This document shows positions 16,398 through 24,674 of a stretch of DNA of 64,000 bases, piece by piece. Each line of letters opens with the position of its first letter. Positions within the stretch are counted from its first letter, which is position 1. The position numbers were made by a program, and so were the translations under genes. The notes beneath the pieces were generated by a model. It did no database searches. It saw nothing but the letters and a program-made list of their open reading frames with translations, and was not told the DNA's origin. Source of the DNA: Myxococcus stipitatus (GTDB taxonomy: Bacteria > Myxococcota > Myxococcia > Myxococcales > Myxococcaceae); NCBI RefSeq assembly GCF_038561935.1, contig NZ_CP102770.1:4278001-4342000 (forward strand), written 5' to 3'.

Positions 16398-17987
16398 ATG
16401 AGCCAGGGCTCTCTCGCACTCGTCCTCCACGCGCACCTGCCGTTCGTCCGCCACCCCGAGCACGAGGACTTCCTCGAGGAGGACTGGCTCTACGAGGCCA
16501 TCTCGGAGACGTACCTTCCGCTGCTGCTCGCCTTCGACTCGCTGGCGGATGAGGGCATCCGGTTCCGGCTGTCGCTGACGCTGTCTCCGACGCTTGTCAC
16601 CATGCTTCGCGACGAGCTCTTGATGGACCGCTACGCGAAGCGGCTGGACCTGCTCTGCGAGCTGGGCGAGCGCGAGGTCCACCGCACTCGGAAGGATGCG
16701 ACCTTCGGTCCGCTGGCGACGTTCTACCGCGACCACTTCCGTTCGCTGCGTCAGGCCTTCCACGAACGCTACCGAAGGGACCTGGTCTCCGCGTTCCGCC
16801 GCCTTCAGGACGCGGGCCATCTGGACATCCTCGCGTGCAACGCGACGCACGGTTTCCTGCCGCTCATGCAGCAGGTCCCCGAGGCGGTGCGCGCGCAGGT
16901 GTCGGTGGCGGCCAATCACTACCGGCAGCACTTCGGCAGGGACCCCTCGGGCATCTGGCTGGCGGAGTGTGGTTACTTCCCGGGCCTGGAGCGAATCCTC
17001 TCCGCCGAGCGCATCCGCTACTTCTTCGTGGACACGCACGGCCTCACGGATGCGACGCCGCGTCCGCTGCACGGCCCCTACGCGCCCGTCTTCACCGAGT
17101 CCGGTGTCGCCGCGTATGCGAGAGACCCCGAGAGCAGTCAGCAGGTCTGGAGCGCCGAGTACGGCTACCCGGGCGACCCGAGCTACCGCGAGTTCTATCG
17201 GGACATCGGCTGGGACCTGGACCTGGACTACATCCGCCCGTTCATCCAACCGACGGGTGACCGCAAGAACACGGGCTTCAAGTACTTCCGAATCACGGGC
17301 AAGACGCAGGACAAGCAGCCGTATGACCCGAGGCTCGCGCGTGAGCGCGCCGTGGTGCACGCGGGCAACTTCCTGTTCAACCGGCAGCGGCAGCTCGAGC
17401 ACCTCGCCACGCGCCTTGGCGGCCGCACGCCCGTCGTCGTCGCGCCGTACGATGCGGAGCTCTTCGGTCACTGGTGGTTCGAGGGACCCTGGTTCCTCGA
17501 GGCCTTCATCCGCAAGGCGGCGCGAGAGCAGACCTCGTTCGAGCTGGTGACGCCCTCGGACGACTTGCGCGCGCATCCCGAGAACCAGGTCGCCACGCCC
17601 CCCATGTCGTCGTGGGGCGCGGGGGGCTACGCGAACATGTGGCTGGATGGCACCAATGATTGGGTGTACCGCCACCTGCATCACTGCGCGCGGAAGATGG
17701 TGGAGCTCGCCCGCGACTTCCCCGAGGCCACCGTTCCTCAACGTCGCGCGCTGAACCAGGCCGCTCGCGAGCTGCTGCTCGCCCAGAGCTCCGACTGGGC
17801 CTTCATCATGAAGACGGGGACGATGGTGGAGTACGCCCTGCGGCGCACGCGGGAACACGTGCGCCGCTTCCTCCGGCTGCATGACGACCTCCGCGCGGGG
17901 ACCCTCGACGACGAGTGGTTGGGGCAGGTGGAAGGTCGCGACAATCTTTTTCCGGAGCTCGACTACCGAATCTATCGGCCGGCCTGA
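16398..17987 (+). CDS. GH57 1,4-alpha-glucan branching-type enzyme
   Basis: The 529-residue protein has the conserved GH57 regions: HAHLPFV near the N-terminus, WLAECGY with the candidate nucleophile Glu190, and APYDAELFGHWWFEG with the candidate acid/base Asp352. The C-terminal helical domain (SSDWAFIMKTGTMVEYA) is typical of the DUF1957 branching-enzyme group. It would cut alpha-1,4 links and rejoin chains through alpha-1,6 branches on a glycogen-like polymer. No signal peptide is seen, so it acts in the cytoplasm. It probably forms an operon with the DUF4912 gene upstream. No classical glycogen synthase is in the window; the divergent GT4 enzyme is a possible partner. Confidence 0.9.
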   Translation: MSQGSLALVLHAHLPFVRHPEHEDFLEEDWLYEAISETYLPLLLAFDSLADEGIRFRLSLTLSPTLVTMLRDELLMDRYAKRLDLLCELGEREVHRTRKDATFGPLATFYRDHFRSLRQAFHERYRRDLVSAFRRLQDAGHLDILACNATHGFLPLMQQVPEAVRAQVSVAANHYRQHFGRDPSGIWLAECGYFPGLERILSAERIRYFFVDTHGLTDATPRPLHGPYAPVFTESGVAAYARDPESSQQVWSAEYGYPGDPSYREFYRDIGWDLDLDYIRPFIQPTGDRKNTGFKYFRITGKTQDKQPYDPRLARERAVVHAGNFLFNRQRQLEHLATRLGGRTPVVVAPYDAELFGHWWFEGPWFLEAFIRKAAREQTSFELVTPSDDLRAHPENQVATPPMSSWGAGGYANMWLDGTNDWVYRHLHHCARKMVELARDFPEATVPQRRALNQAARELLLAQSSDWAFIMKTGTMVEYALRRTREHVRRFLRLHDDLRAGTLDDEWLGQVEGRDNLFPELDYRIYRPA

Positions 17988-18013
17988 GTCCCGCAGTTCG
18001 TCTCTCGAATGGG

Positions 18014-19468
18014 ATGCATATGAACCGCTCTTTCATCCAGTTCCGGCGTGCCCTCGTCACCGCGCTTCTGCTGGTCGTCCCATCCGCCGCATGGGCTCAG
18101 GCTCCAGCGTCCACGACGCAGGGTCAGTCCGGCAATCTCCAGCCCGCCACTCGCGAGGCCCAGGCGCTTCCGTCGCTGGCGCCCCTCGTCGACTCGGTGA
18201 AGACCGCGGTCGTCAACGTCGACGTGCAAGCGCGCGGAGGAGGGGGGGCGCGAGGCTCCGAGGAGAATCCGCTCTTCGACCGCTTCTTCGGTGGAGGCCG
18301 CAAGGAGCAGCTCCGCCAGGGCGCGGGCTCCGGCTTCATCATCGAGCCGACGGGCATCGTCCTCACGAACAACCACGTGGTGGAGGACGCGGTCTCCATC
18401 ACCGTGCGGTTGGATGATGGGCGCTCCTTTCCCGCCACCGTCGTCGGCAGGGATCCGCTCACCGATGTCGCGCTGGTGAAGCTCAAGGAGAAGGTGGAGG
18501 GGCTGCCCACGGTGAAGCTGGGGGACTCGGACGCGCTGCGCGTCGGAGACTGGGTGGTGGCCATCGGCAATCCCTTCGGTCTGGCCTCCAGCGTGAGCCT
18601 GGGCATCGTCTCCGCGCGAGCGCGTGACATCGGCGCGGGCCCCTATGACGAGTTCCTCCAGACGGACGCCGCCATCAACCCGGGCAACTCGGGTGGTCCG
18701 CTCTTCAACATGAAGGGGGAGGTCGTCGGCATCAACACGGCCATCGTCGGTGGTGGCACGGGCATCGGCTTCGCGGTGCCCAGCAACCTGGTGAAGGCGC
18801 TGCTGCCGCAGCTGGAGAAGGAGGGCTCCGTCACCCGTGCGTGGTTGGGCGTGGGCATCCAGGACCTCACGCGAGAGCTGGCCGGCGCGCTCAAGCTCCC
18901 GGTGACGGAGGGCGCCATCCTCACGCAGGTGAACGCCAACACGCCCGCGTCCAAGGCGGGGCTGAAGGTGGACGACGTCATCACCGCCATCGACGGGCGG
19001 CCCGTGGCCTCGAGCGGTCAGCTCACGCGCACCGTCGCGCTCAAGCGTCCGGGCACCAGCTCCACGCTGACGGTGTTCCGTGACGGGAAGAAGCAGGACG
19101 TGAAGGTGACGCTCGGCACGCGGCCGGACATCGAGGGGGTGGCATCGCGCAAGGGCTCGGGGGAGGAGGAGCAGGAGAGCTCGCGCCGCGTGGGCGTCAG
19201 CCTCCAGAACCTGGATGCGCGCACTGCGCAGCAGGCGGGCTTCAGCGAGCGGCAGGGGGCCCTCATCACCGATGTCGTGCCGGGCTCACCCGCGGACCGC
19301 GCCAGCCTGGAGCCGGGCATGGTGGTGGTGGAAGCCAATCGCAAGCCGGTGAACAACGCGGACGACCTGGCGAAGGCCATTCGCGCGGCGCCCGCGGGCA
19401 GCACCTTGCTGTTGCGTGTGGCGACTCCGGGCGGAGGCAGGCTGCTTCGCGCGCTCCGCGTCCCGTAG
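18014..19468 (+). CDS. HtrA/DegP-family periplasmic serine protease
   Basis: I start at the ATG at 18014 because it places a clean signal peptide (FRRALVTALLLVVPSAAWA, cleavage after AWA-QA) at the N-terminus. The chymotrypsin-like domain carries the full triad: His121 in TNNHVVED, Asp151 in DPLTDVALV and Ser226 in NPGNSGGPL. Two PDZ domains follow (from ~250 and from ~390), separated by a short charged linker. The protein should degrade or refold damaged envelope proteins. Myxobacteria carry several HtrA paralogues, so I give no specific symbol. The gene is 26 bp after the GH57 gene and converges on the diguanylate cyclase. Confidence 0.93.
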   Translation: MHMNRSFIQFRRALVTALLLVVPSAAWAQAPASTTQGQSGNLQPATREAQALPSLAPLVDSVKTAVVNVDVQARGGGGARGSEENPLFDRFFGGGRKEQLRQGAGSGFIIEPTGIVLTNNHVVEDAVSITVRLDDGRSFPATVVGRDPLTDVALVKLKEKVEGLPTVKLGDSDALRVGDWVVAIGNPFGLASSVSLGIVSARARDIGAGPYDEFLQTDAAINPGNSGGPLFNMKGEVVGINTAIVGGGTGIGFAVPSNLVKALLPQLEKEGSVTRAWLGVGIQDLTRELAGALKLPVTEGAILTQVNANTPASKAGLKVDDVITAIDGRPVASSGQLTRTVALKRPGTSSTLTVFRDGKKQDVKVTLGTRPDIEGVASRKGSGEEEQESSRRVGVSLQNLDARTAQQAGFSERQGALITDVVPGSPADRASLEPGMVVVEANRKPVNNADDLAKAIRAAPAGSTLLLRVATPGGGRLLRALRVP

Positions 19469-19476
19469 GACGGGCG

Positions 19477-21402
19477 TCAGGCCTTCGCGATGCCGCTGGG
19501 CGGAGCAGCGGCGGTCGCCTCGGCGGGGGGCGCGTGCGGGCCCCGCTCTCGGCCGGGGTGGATCTCCATGCCCAGCTCGAACGGCGTCGTGCGGTTTCGG
19601 CCCGTGCGCTTGCTGCAATACAGGGCCGCGTCCGCGCTATCGACCAGCCCCTCCTGGGAGGTGGTGTCGGTGGGGTAGTGGGCCACGCCGACGGAGACCG
19701 TGACATGGCCCCCTGGCAGCCCGGGCTGGGTGAGGACCACGGTGTCCGCCACCGCGCGGCGCAGCTTCTCCGCCACTTCCACCGCGTCGTGCTTGGTGGC
19801 CTGGGGCAGGAGGATGACGAACTCCTCGCCGCCGTACCTCGCGAGCGTGTCCACCTTGCGCACCTTCGCGCGGAGGATGTCGCAGACGCGGCGCAGGGTC
19901 TCATCGCCGACGCGATGGCCCGCGAGGTCATTGAGGCGCTTGAAGTGGTCCACGTCGACCATGAGCAGCGCCAGCGGGGTGCCGAAGCGCTGGGCCCGCG
20001 CGAGCTCCAGCTCCATGCGCTGGAAGAGGTGCCGCCGGTTGGGCACCCCCGTCAGCGGGTCCGTCATGGTGAGCTTCACCGTCTCGGCGTGCAGCCGGGC
20101 GTTCTTCACCGCGGCCGCGGCGATGTCCGTCACCGCGGTGAGCAGCTCGATCTCCCCCGCGGAGAAGCTGGCCACCAGGGGGCGCTGGAAGTTCACCACG
20201 CCCAGCAGGCTGCCCGCGTGCACCATGGGCAGCGCGAGCAGCGCGCCCGTGTGCATGGCGTCCATCACGAGCCCTCGGCGAGCGAAGATGCTGGTGGGGT
20301 CGGTGACGTCCGGCAGGTAGACGGCCTTGAGCGTCTGGGCCGCGCGGCCACAGGCCCCTTCGCCCAGGGCGAACACGAGCCCCTCCGCGCCGCGATGCTC
20401 CGGCCAGGCCTGGCGCACCTCCAGCGAGCCCTCCGCGTTGAGGAGCATGATGGAGAACTCTGGAATCTGGAGCCGCTCGACCACCAGTCGAGTGACGGCC
20501 TCCAGCAGCTCGTCCAGCTCCAGCGTGGCGTTGAGCGAGCGAGTCACGTCGAACAGCAGCGACAGCTCCCGAAGTCGCTCCTCGAGCTCGTCCTTGAGCG
20601 CGAGCTTCTCCTTCACCAGCTCCAGGTCGCGGTGGGTGTCGATCTCCTCCGCCTTCATCGCGGTGAGGCGCGCGAGCATCTGGTTGAAGGCGCCGGCCAG
20701 GCGCGAGATTTCATCCGAGCCGCGTGCGTCCGCGCGCACCAGCAGATCGCCCGCCGCGGCGCGCCCCATCGCCGAGCTCAACCGGCGCAGCGGCCGGGTG
20801 AGGTTGAAGTGCAGGGACAGGGCGATGACGCCCGCGAGCACGACGGCGAACAACGCCATGGAGCCCAGCGCGCCCCCAAACACGTGCGTCAGTTGCTGAT
20901 GCAACGCGGGTTCCGTCATCCGCATCTGCAGCACGCTGGCGCCCGGGATGTCTCCGCTCGCGTGACAGCTTCCACACTCGGGGCCGCCCAGCGGGCGAAC
21001 GACCTCGGTGACGCCATTCGCCGAGCGCGCCGTCTCGGGGCCGGGGCGGGTGAGTCGCGCGGCCTCCGGGTGCGACGTGCCCACCTCGGAGGGGTTGCGA
21101 GACCACCGCACGCGCCCATCCAGCGTCAGCACTCGCACGTCCTCCACCGAGCGGAACAGGCGCGTGTCCGAGTGAAGCACCTCCGCCACGGCACCGTGCG
21201 CGGGAGCCCCAGGGCCTTGCGACAGCAGGAACGTGGAGGCCACGAACTCCGCGAGCGCGAGCGACTCCACCTGCGTGGCGTCCTGCACCGCGACGCGAGC
21301 CTCCCGCCAGAAGTGGCCGACGCCGAGCAACGCCACCACCAGGCCCGGGAGAGCGATGCTCCACAGCAGCTTGCGACCTACGGTGTCGGGACCCAGGGGC
21401 AT
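19477..21402 (-). CDS. Membrane diguanylate cyclase with periplasmic CXXCH sensor, HAMP and GAF domains
   Basis: The 641-residue protein has two membrane helices (~12-30 and ~175-198) flanking a periplasmic sensor. A HAMP segment, a short coiled coil and a GAF domain (~280-440) follow, then a GGDEF domain. The active-site motif is GGEEF (524-528), and the RKVD five residues earlier is an intact inhibitory I-site, so it should make cyclic-di-GMP under product control. The sensor contains CGSCH (143-147), a covalent heme c attachment motif, which suggests a redox or gas signal. It converges with the HtrA gene, and a promoter is visible upstream. Confidence 0.9.
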   Translation of the reverse strand: MPLGPDTVGRKLLWSIALPGLVVALLGVGHFWREARVAVQDATQVESLALAEFVASTFLLSQGPGAPAHGAVAEVLHSDTRLFRSVEDVRVLTLDGRVRWSRNPSEVGTSHPEAARLTRPGPETARSANGVTEVVRPLGGPECGSCHASGDIPGASVLQMRMTEPALHQQLTHVFGGALGSMALFAVVLAGVIALSLHFNLTRPLRRLSSAMGRAAAGDLLVRADARGSDEISRLAGAFNQMLARLTAMKAEEIDTHRDLELVKEKLALKDELEERLRELSLLFDVTRSLNATLELDELLEAVTRLVVERLQIPEFSIMLLNAEGSLEVRQAWPEHRGAEGLVFALGEGACGRAAQTLKAVYLPDVTDPTSIFARRGLVMDAMHTGALLALPMVHAGSLLGVVNFQRPLVASFSAGEIELLTAVTDIAAAAVKNARLHAETVKLTMTDPLTGVPNRRHLFQRMELELARAQRFGTPLALLMVDVDHFKRLNDLAGHRVGDETLRRVCDILRAKVRKVDTLARYGGEEFVILLPQATKHDAVEVAEKLRRAVADTVVLTQPGLPGGHVTVSVGVAHYPTDTTSQEGLVDSADAALYCSKRTGRNRTTPFELGMEIHPGRERGPHAPPAEATAAAPPSGIAKA

Positions 21403-21414
21403 GCGAACGTTCGC
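21403..21414 (-). promoter_or_regulatory. 12-bp palindrome abutting the diguanylate cyclase start codon
   Basis: GCGAACGTTCGC is a perfect palindrome immediately next to the ATG, where a ribosome-binding site would be expected. It could be an operator or a translational block. Chance occurrence is possible in GC-rich DNA. Confidence 0.35.
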
Positions 21415-21462
21415 GTCACTTCGAAAGAAAGAGTGGAGCCCGTTTCACGAAGAGTCATCGGA

Positions 21463-21491
21463 ATTGTCAATGGGCTGACGCGGACTGTCAA
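21463..21491 (-). promoter_or_regulatory. Sigma-70-type promoter for the diguanylate cyclase gene
   Basis: On the minus strand a perfect -35 TTGACA (21486-21491) is followed after 17 bp by GACAAT (21463-21468), a 4/6 match to the -10 consensus. Transcription would start near 21456, giving a ~54-nt leader. Confidence 0.55.
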
Positions 21492-21595
21492 ACGTACTTG
21501 CATGGAAATTTTTCTGCCCCAGTGGTGCGTTGGGCTGACGCTGGAGGTTGTCCGCGTGCGTCGTGCCGGGCGCCCTGGTTAGAAAGGGGCACCGC

Positions 21596-22357
21596 ATGGC
21601 GACCGAGCTGCTCACGTCCTCTCTGCTCCCTGTTCCTCACGGCTTCGCGACACGCACTGGAGGTGTCTCCGACGGGCCGTTCGACTCGCTCAATCTGGGC
21701 TTCTCCACGGGAGATGAGCGGGCGAAGGTGGAGGAGAACCTTCGCAGGCTCGCGCTCGCGGCGGGGGCTCCCTTGGGGGCGATGTCGCGCGTGTCCCAGG
21801 TGCATGGAGACCGGGTGCTGGAGGCGCGGGTGGAGCACGTCACCGATGCGCTGAGGGACCCTGAAGGCGAGGCCGACGCGCTGTGGACGGAGGTGGCGGG
21901 GACCTGGGTCGCGGTGGGGACGGCGGATTGCGTCCCCGTGCTGCTGGTCGACCCGGAGGGCCGGCGCGTGGCGGCGATCCACTCGGGATGGCGCGGGACG
22001 GACGCGGACATCAGCGCGCGGGCGGTGGAGACGCTGGTGGCGCGCGGGGCTCGGCCGGAGCGGCTGCTCGCGGCGGTGGGGCCCGCGATCCAGCGCTGCT
22101 GCTACGAGGTGTCCCCAGAGCTGGCGCACCGCTTCGTGGCGCGCTTCGGGGCGGACGTCGTGGACGGGGAGGGCGGCCGATTCCGGCTGGACCTCAAGCG
22201 GGCCGTGCGGCAGACGCTGCTCGGCGCGGGGCTGCGGGCCGAGCATGTGGACGTGCTACAGGCCTGTACCTCGTGTGAGCCCTCGCGGTTCTTCTCCCAC
22301 CGGAGGGATGCCGGACGCACCGGGCGGCACCTCAACTTCGTGGTGAATCGCTTCTAG
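21596..22357 (+). CDS. pgeF: Peptidoglycan editing factor / purine nucleoside oxidoreductase (YfiH family)
   Basis: The ATG at 21596 follows a GAAAGGGG ribosome-binding site and gives 253 residues. The YfiH/PgeF copper- or zinc-binding residues are present: VHGD, TADCVP and IHSGWRG, with Cys-rich ACTSCEPSRFFSHRRD near the end. In E. coli PgeF removes wrongly incorporated amino acids from peptidoglycan precursors, and related enzymes act on purine nucleosides; which applies here is unknown. It is followed by envelope genes (a TPR lipoprotein and a LysM protein), which favours a cell-wall role. Confidence 0.92.
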   Translation: MATELLTSSLLPVPHGFATRTGGVSDGPFDSLNLGFSTGDERAKVEENLRRLALAAGAPLGAMSRVSQVHGDRVLEARVEHVTDALRDPEGEADALWTEVAGTWVAVGTADCVPVLLVDPEGRRVAAIHSGWRGTDADISARAVETLVARGARPERLLAAVGPAIQRCCYEVSPELAHRFVARFGADVVDGEGGRFRLDLKRAVRQTLLGAGLRAEHVDVLQACTSCEPSRFFSHRRDAGRTGRHLNFVVNRF

Positions 22358-22380
22358 CCAGGGCGGACACGGCCGTTTTC

Positions 22381-22410
22381 TTGACGCTCTCCGACGTGGC
22401 TTCCTATCCT
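22381..22410 (+). promoter_or_regulatory. Promoter for the TPR lipoprotein gene
   Basis: TTGACG (22381-22386) and TATCCT (22405-22410) are 18 bp apart, a good sigma-70-type match. Transcription would start near 22417, just before the GTG at 22438, which supports that start over the TTG at 22381. Confidence 0.55.
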
Positions 22411-22437
22411 CGGAGGGACTTCTCTCCGTCGAGGACC

Positions 22438-23295
22438 GTGCTCGCGCGCTCCGTCATCTTCCGCCTGCTCGCCGTCGCGCCCCTGTGCGTGCTCGGTGCA
22501 TGTGCCAGCAACGCCGCCTCGAAGGAGGAGGTGGGGGCGCTGCGTGCGGAGCTGCGCAACCTGCGCGATTCCCAGTCGCGGCTGCTGGAGCGGCTGGAGC
22601 GCATGGAGGCCCACGCCGCGGTGGACCGCGCGCGCGACGCCTCCTCGGGCTCGAAGCCGCTCGCGACGGTGAAGGTCACCGCGCCCGAGCAGGGCGAGCC
22701 GCTGTCGGCCACGCCCGAGCTGTCGGTGGTGAAGCTCAAGCCTCGCTTCGAGCCCGCGCCCAAGCTGTCCACGCAGGTGGCGGTGGTGGAGCCCGAGTCC
22801 GAGCAGGTGGAGATGTTCATCAGCGCGCTGCCGGATGGCGCGCTCGCCGCGTCGGGTGGTGGGGCCACGATGGTGGCCGCTCGCGAAGAGGTAGACCCCG
22901 CGGACCAGGCGGACCCCGACGTGCTCGACGCGGACTACGACAAGTCCGTGTCGATGCTGCGCACCGGAAACGTGGAGGGCGGCGTGGAGCGACTGCGCCG
23001 CTTCTCCGAGGAGAACCCCCGTCACCCCCGCGCGGACAACGCGCTGTACTTCAGCGGGCTGGGGCAGATGGGGCTCAACGACTTCAAGGCGGCCGCGAAG
23101 AGCTTCGAGCGGCTGATCGCCACCTATCCCGCTGGAGATGCCGTGCTGGATGGCATGCTCCGGCTCGCCGAGTGCCGGATGCGGCTCAACCAGGCCGCGG
23201 ATGCCCGGGCTCTCTACACGCGTGTCGTCACCCAGTTCCCGGGGACGGCCGCCGCCACTCAGGCGGAGCAGCGGCTTGCCGCGCTCCGGCAGTAA
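22438..23295 (+). CDS. TPR outer-membrane lipoprotein, CpoB/YbgF-like
   Basis: The GTG at 22438 gives an Arg-containing signal peptide ending in the lipobox LGAC; starting earlier would bury it. The 285-residue product then has a coiled coil (EEVGALRAELRNLRDSQSRLLERLERME), a disordered linker, and C-terminal tetratricopeptide repeats (DADYDKSVSMLRTGNVEGGVERLRRF and following). This layout is that of CpoB/YbgF, a periplasmic protein that coordinates peptidoglycan synthesis with outer-membrane constriction. A LysM protein follows 25 bp later. No tol-pal genes are adjacent, so the CpoB assignment is by architecture only. Confidence 0.8.
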   Translation: MLARSVIFRLLAVAPLCVLGACASNAASKEEVGALRAELRNLRDSQSRLLERLERMEAHAAVDRARDASSGSKPLATVKVTAPEQGEPLSATPELSVVKLKPRFEPAPKLSTQVAVVEPESEQVEMFISALPDGALAASGGGATMVAAREEVDPADQADPDVLDADYDKSVSMLRTGNVEGGVERLRRFSEENPRHPRADNALYFSGLGQMGLNDFKAAAKSFERLIATYPAGDAVLDGMLRLAECRMRLNQAADARALYTRVVTQFPGTAAATQAEQRLAALRQ

Positions 23296-23320
23296 GGTCT
23301 TCTCGAAAGGATGTCGTGCG

Positions 23321-24538
23321 ATGCGCTCCCGGATCCTCACCTCGCTGATGTTGAGCCTCGCCGTTGCCCCTGCCTGGAGCGCGCTCGCGCAGCAGGAGGA
23401 GGGCAGTGGCCCGGAGGACACCGAGGCCGGCGGCGAGACCGAAGGCGCGGAGGTCATGGACGAGGCCCCCGAGCGGTCCTCCGGCACCGTGCAGCTGCCC
23501 CCGGGCGCGCCCAAGGGACGTGACAGCGCCCCCGGCGAGGTCCACACGGTGCAGGACGGCGACACGCTGTGGGACCTGTCCTCGCGCTACCTGGGCAGCC
23601 CCTGGTACTGGCCGAAGGTCTGGTCCTACAACCCGGAGATCGCCAACCCGCATTGGATCTACCCGGGCAACCAGGTGCGCTTCTTCGGCGGCGGGGAGGA
23701 GGTCCCCCAGCGCGTGGAGTCCGGTGAAGAGACTCCCGATGTGGCCGCGCCCATGGAGATGGCCAGCACCGACACGGTGACGGTGACGGGGAAGATTGGC
23801 TACGACGTGTCCTCGGCGCGGCCGGTGACGACGCAGGGCTTCGTCACGCCCCGCGAGCTGGACGAGGCGGGCCGCATCGAGGGCTCCCCCAATGGCGCGC
23901 ACATGCTGTCCTTCCCGGACAACGTCTACGTGCGCTTCAAGCGCAACGCGCAGGCCAAGGTGGGGGACCGCTACGTCGTCTTCCACACGACCCAGCCGGT
24001 GAAGCACCCGCGCACGGGCAAGCAGCTGGGCTTCCTGACGGACTTCGTGGGCACGCTGCGCGTGGTGCGCGTGGACAAGGGCATCGTCACGGCGCAGATC
24101 GTCGACACGTGGGACGGCATCGAGCGCGGCGACCTGGTGGGCCCCTACGGTGAGAAGCTGACCGAGCGCGTGGCCCCGCGGCCCAACGCGAAGGAGCTCA
24201 ACGCCACCGTCGTGACGCCGCTGGTGCCCTACCTGTCGCTTCTGGGCGAGCACCACACGGTGGTGCTGGACAAGGGCAGCGCGGACGGCGTCCAGCTGGG
24301 CAACACGTTCACCATCCTTCGCCAGGGCGACCCGTCCCGGACGGTGTTGGGCCAGATGTACGCCAAGCCGCCATCCCAGGAGGACAAGACGCTGCCCTGG
24401 GAGGACATCGGCACCTGCATGGTGACCGAGGTCAAGGAGCGCACCAACAACTGCCTCATGATGCGCTCGCTCCAGGAGGTCAGCTCGGGTGATCGCGCGA
24501 TGATGAAGGTGAGCAACGCGCCCACCGCCAGCCGCTGA
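23321..24538 (+). CDS. Secreted LysM-domain protein
   Basis: The 405-residue product starts at an ATG with GAAAGG ~10 nt upstream and has a signal peptide (MRSRILTSLMLSLAVAPAWSALA). After an acidic linker comes one LysM peptidoglycan-binding domain (HTVQDGDTLWDLSSRYLGSP, with the typical YPGNQV end). The remaining ~270 residues are a beta-rich domain of unknown function. The gene sits directly after the TPR lipoprotein and is probably in the same operon, pointing to a joint role at the cell wall. Confidence 0.87.
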   Translation: MRSRILTSLMLSLAVAPAWSALAQQEEGSGPEDTEAGGETEGAEVMDEAPERSSGTVQLPPGAPKGRDSAPGEVHTVQDGDTLWDLSSRYLGSPWYWPKVWSYNPEIANPHWIYPGNQVRFFGGGEEVPQRVESGEETPDVAAPMEMASTDTVTVTGKIGYDVSSARPVTTQGFVTPRELDEAGRIEGSPNGAHMLSFPDNVYVRFKRNAQAKVGDRYVVFHTTQPVKHPRTGKQLGFLTDFVGTLRVVRVDKGIVTAQIVDTWDGIERGDLVGPYGEKLTERVAPRPNAKELNATVVTPLVPYLSLLGEHHTVVLDKGSADGVQLGNTFTILRQGDPSRTVLGQMYAKPPSQEDKTLPWEDIGTCMVTEVKERTNNCLMMRSLQEVSSGDRAMMKVSNAPTASR

Positions 24539-24559
24539 AGCTCGGCAGGAAAAGTGCAT

Positions 24560-24579
24560 CCCCTCCCGCGTCGGAGGGG
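24560..24579 (+). terminator. Hairpin after the LysM gene
   Basis: CCCCTCC and GGAGGGG form a 7-bp stem with a 6-base loop, 21 bp past the stop codon. A short mixed TTG tail follows instead of a T-run, so it is a weak intrinsic terminator at best. Confidence 0.4.
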
Positions 24580-24587
24580 TTGAGTGC

Positions 24588-24616
24588 TTGACCGGTGGCG
24601 GTCCGGTGTTTATGTG
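24588..24616 (+). promoter_or_regulatory. Candidate dprA promoter
   Basis: TTGACC (24588-24593) and TATGTG (24611-24616) are separated by 17 bp. The site falls between the hairpin after the LysM gene and the dprA start, as a promoter for dprA-topA should. Confidence 0.42.
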
Positions 24617-24674
24617 TCGCGCCCCTCCCAGCGGGCCCATCTTCTATATAGGTGGGATTCGAGCGGGGGTCGGT

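Noticed and set aside
22381..22437. TTG at 22381 as start of the TPR lipoprotein
   Set aside because: It would put 19 extra residues before the signal peptide and overlaps the -35 element.
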